Positions 62,483 to 64,000 of a stretch of DNA of 64,000 bases are shown here, in pieces. The DNA comes from Brachyhypopomus gauderio (taxonomy: Eukaryota > Chordata > Actinopteri > Gymnotiformes > Hypopomidae). Position 1 is the first letter of the stretch. The number at the start of each line of letters is the position of its first letter. The notes below the pieces were generated by a model. It worked only from the letters and a program-made list of their open reading frames with translations, did no database searches and had not been told where the DNA came from. The translations under genes were made by a program, and so were the position numbers. The DNA lies in the NCBI RefSeq assembly GCF_052324685.1, contig NC_135211.1:4786368-4850367 (forward strand). The letters run 5' to 3'.

Positions 62483-63831
62483 TGTTTGCTTTGAAAGTGA
62501 GCGTGCTGGTTGTGTTCTCCAGAGATCTGCACAATGCATTTATCACACTGTTCACGCTGCTCACCATTACTCACTGGTGTGTCCTGCTGTCAGAAGTACA
62601 AAGGGTTCCAGAGCTGGACAGCATCACCTGCAGCATTTACATCGTTCTGTGGATTTGTATTCGCTCCTTCATATTCCTGAACATTGTAATTGGCATTTTT
62701 GGTAGGTTACACTACAAGTCATTAGTTGTGCTGAATGAAATATGCAGATGGTAAAGTTGTGCAAGGGCAGAAGAATTCATTCATTGTCATTTAATGAACA
62801 ATATTAATAAGCCAAATCCATGTTGCATACCCACACATGAAAATACATTCGGTTCTGTAAGGAGCGAACTCTCAAGTGCAACAACGAATTGAAATGCAGG
62901 TGAGTAGTTCTTTCATGCTGTAGTTTTTTTACTTAATTTGCTCAGACAATCTTTATGCATGCAAATAGACAAATTAATAGCCAAGTTTTGTTTGTTTTTT
63001 GTTCTGATTTTAGCAGATTAAGCCAGTCTCTAGTTAGTGGGTAAGTAATGGTCCCATGTAGATGGGAAGCAAAACCTGTAACATTTGTGACTGTAATATG
63101 TGCTGGAAAAACCACAAAAGGATCTAAATGCAGCGTAGTGCTTCTTTATCCTCCAGACACAATCTACTGTAGCTAGCAGCACAAGACACACAAAACACAC
63201 AGTACAAAAAGAAGCGAACACAGGGCAGCAGGGTCAGGGCAGCATGGTCCATACAGTCCAGAGTCCATTACAAATCCAGGGGTCGGGCTGAGAATGAGGT
63301 GTAAGGAAGAAGCAAAGGTCACAACAACGGTAGGCAAAAACGAGCAAGGAACGCTCACTATGCAACGTCAGAGGCAAAACTTCACAATGTAAAGTGGTAA
63401 GTGAGTAGTGTAAGAAAGGTGGAGGAGGGTGGGGACACACAGGGACAGGTGGAGGTCATTAGTATTCAGGAGATTGAACATGCATGTTTCGAGAAGTTGA
63501 GACCCTGGCGCTGTGACTTCAGAAGAGCGGGAGGCTTGTGTAGCTTCACTCCTTCCTTACAGTCACTTGTGTAGAATAAGTGAAGGGTGTGTGCAGATGT
63601 GTGTGGGCGTCTCCCTTGGGCTACAGGGCTGGCATACCATGACAAGCCCTAGTCCAAAATACAATGTACAACTTTTTGGTTACTATATAGGTATTTTTTG
63701 GTTACTGCATTTTGCTCTTTGTCCAGACTTCCTACTACACTTGAGGAGGATGAGGAGTCTATTTCCACCCAGGAGACTCCACTGTATATGAAGAAGATAT
63801 TTTAGACTGGGAGACATATGTGGAGGAGAAC
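62483..63831 (+). pseudogene. CATSPER2-like pore and C-tail exons, probably a decaying gene
   Basis: CATSPER2 is a pore subunit of the sperm cation channel. An exon at 62483 (or 62498) to 62701 encodes FSRDLHNAFITLFTLLTITH and RVPELDSITCSIYIVLW, then RSFIFLNIVIGIFG, like the pore helix, filter and S6 of CATSPER2. A phase-compatible exon at 62862-62899 (ANSQVQQRIEMQ) fits the tail after S6. A third at about 63773-63831 reads YEEDILDWETYVEEN, like the RLDWETLVHEN tail motif. The first four membrane segments and S5 are not in the window upstream. The filter, expected TxDxW, is TITHW. A candidate exon at about 63016-63040 contains an in-frame stop. The last exon runs straight into a LINE. Identity is likely, but intactness is doubtful. 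Confidence 0.55.
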
Positions 63832-64000
63832 ATCAATCAATCAATCAAATTTTATTTATATAGCGCTTTTTACAACAGTTGTTGTCACAAAGCAGCTTTA
63901 CAAGTGCCGAGTCCTAGCCCCCAGTGAGCAAGCCAAAGGCGACAGTGGCAAGGAAAAACTCCCTAGTTTTTTGCATGAGGAAGAAACCTTGAGAGGATCC
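63832..64000 (-). mobile_element. L2/CR1/Rex1-like LINE 3' end, second copy, continuing past the window
   Basis: It starts with the same (AATC)n and TTTTATTTATATAGCGCTTT as the copy at 29791. Over 169 bases I see two differences (one T fewer in a T run, and GATCC for GAACC). It is inserted immediately after codons resembling the CATSPER2 tail. The right end lies outside the window. Confidence 0.88.

Overview
This is a vertebrate nuclear genome window, almost certainly from a ray-finned fish. Coding sequence is split into short exons by GT-AG introns. The mobile elements are of fish type: an L2/CR1/Rex1-like LINE with a (GATT)n 3' tail, Tc1-like transposons, small hAT-like elements with 8-bp target duplications and a tRNA-derived SINE. 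Micro- and minisatellites are very abundant. No prokaryotic operon, CRISPR array or rRNA gene is present. Names come from recognising translated exons and checking that splice phases join. No database search was run.

Layout, all host genes on the + strand. (1) 140-37445: the last 22 exons of a MAP4K3 (GLK)-type germinal-centre kinase. The kinase-domain exons lie left of the window. What is here encodes 595 codons of linker plus the complete CNH (citron homology) domain and the stop. Its introns hold two decayed Tc1-like elements, two or three LINE remnants and about ten minisatellites. (2) 37446-41062: intergenic, with simple repeats and one MITE. (3) 41063-43615: pecr, eight exons, 299 aa, ending in the peroxisomal signal SKL. 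(4) about 44330-53773: tmem169, with a probable CpG-rich non-coding first exon, a long intron dominated by a 30-bp satellite, and two coding exons giving 281 aa. (5) 56834-60674: a compact USP37-like deubiquitinase, sixteen exons, 515 aa, with an N-terminus that looks myristoylated and palmitoylated. (6) 62483-63831: exons resembling the pore and C-tail of CATSPER2, apparently decaying and cut by a LINE at the window edge.

The genes do not form a pathway. MAP4K3 acts in stress and nutrient signalling, PECR in peroxisomal fatty-acid elongation, TMEM169 is an uncharacterised membrane protein and the USP removes ubiquitin. As I recall, PECR, TMEM169 and USP37 all lie on human 2q35, so their proximity here looks like ancestral synteny.

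The most striking points are: tandem arrays that appear to have grown out of splice junctions (donor-like units after a map4k3 exon, acceptor-like units before the tmem169 coding exon); an 18-bp satellite that grew inside a transposase reading frame; the lipidation motif on the USP; and a possible catsper2 relic with an altered ion-filter residue.
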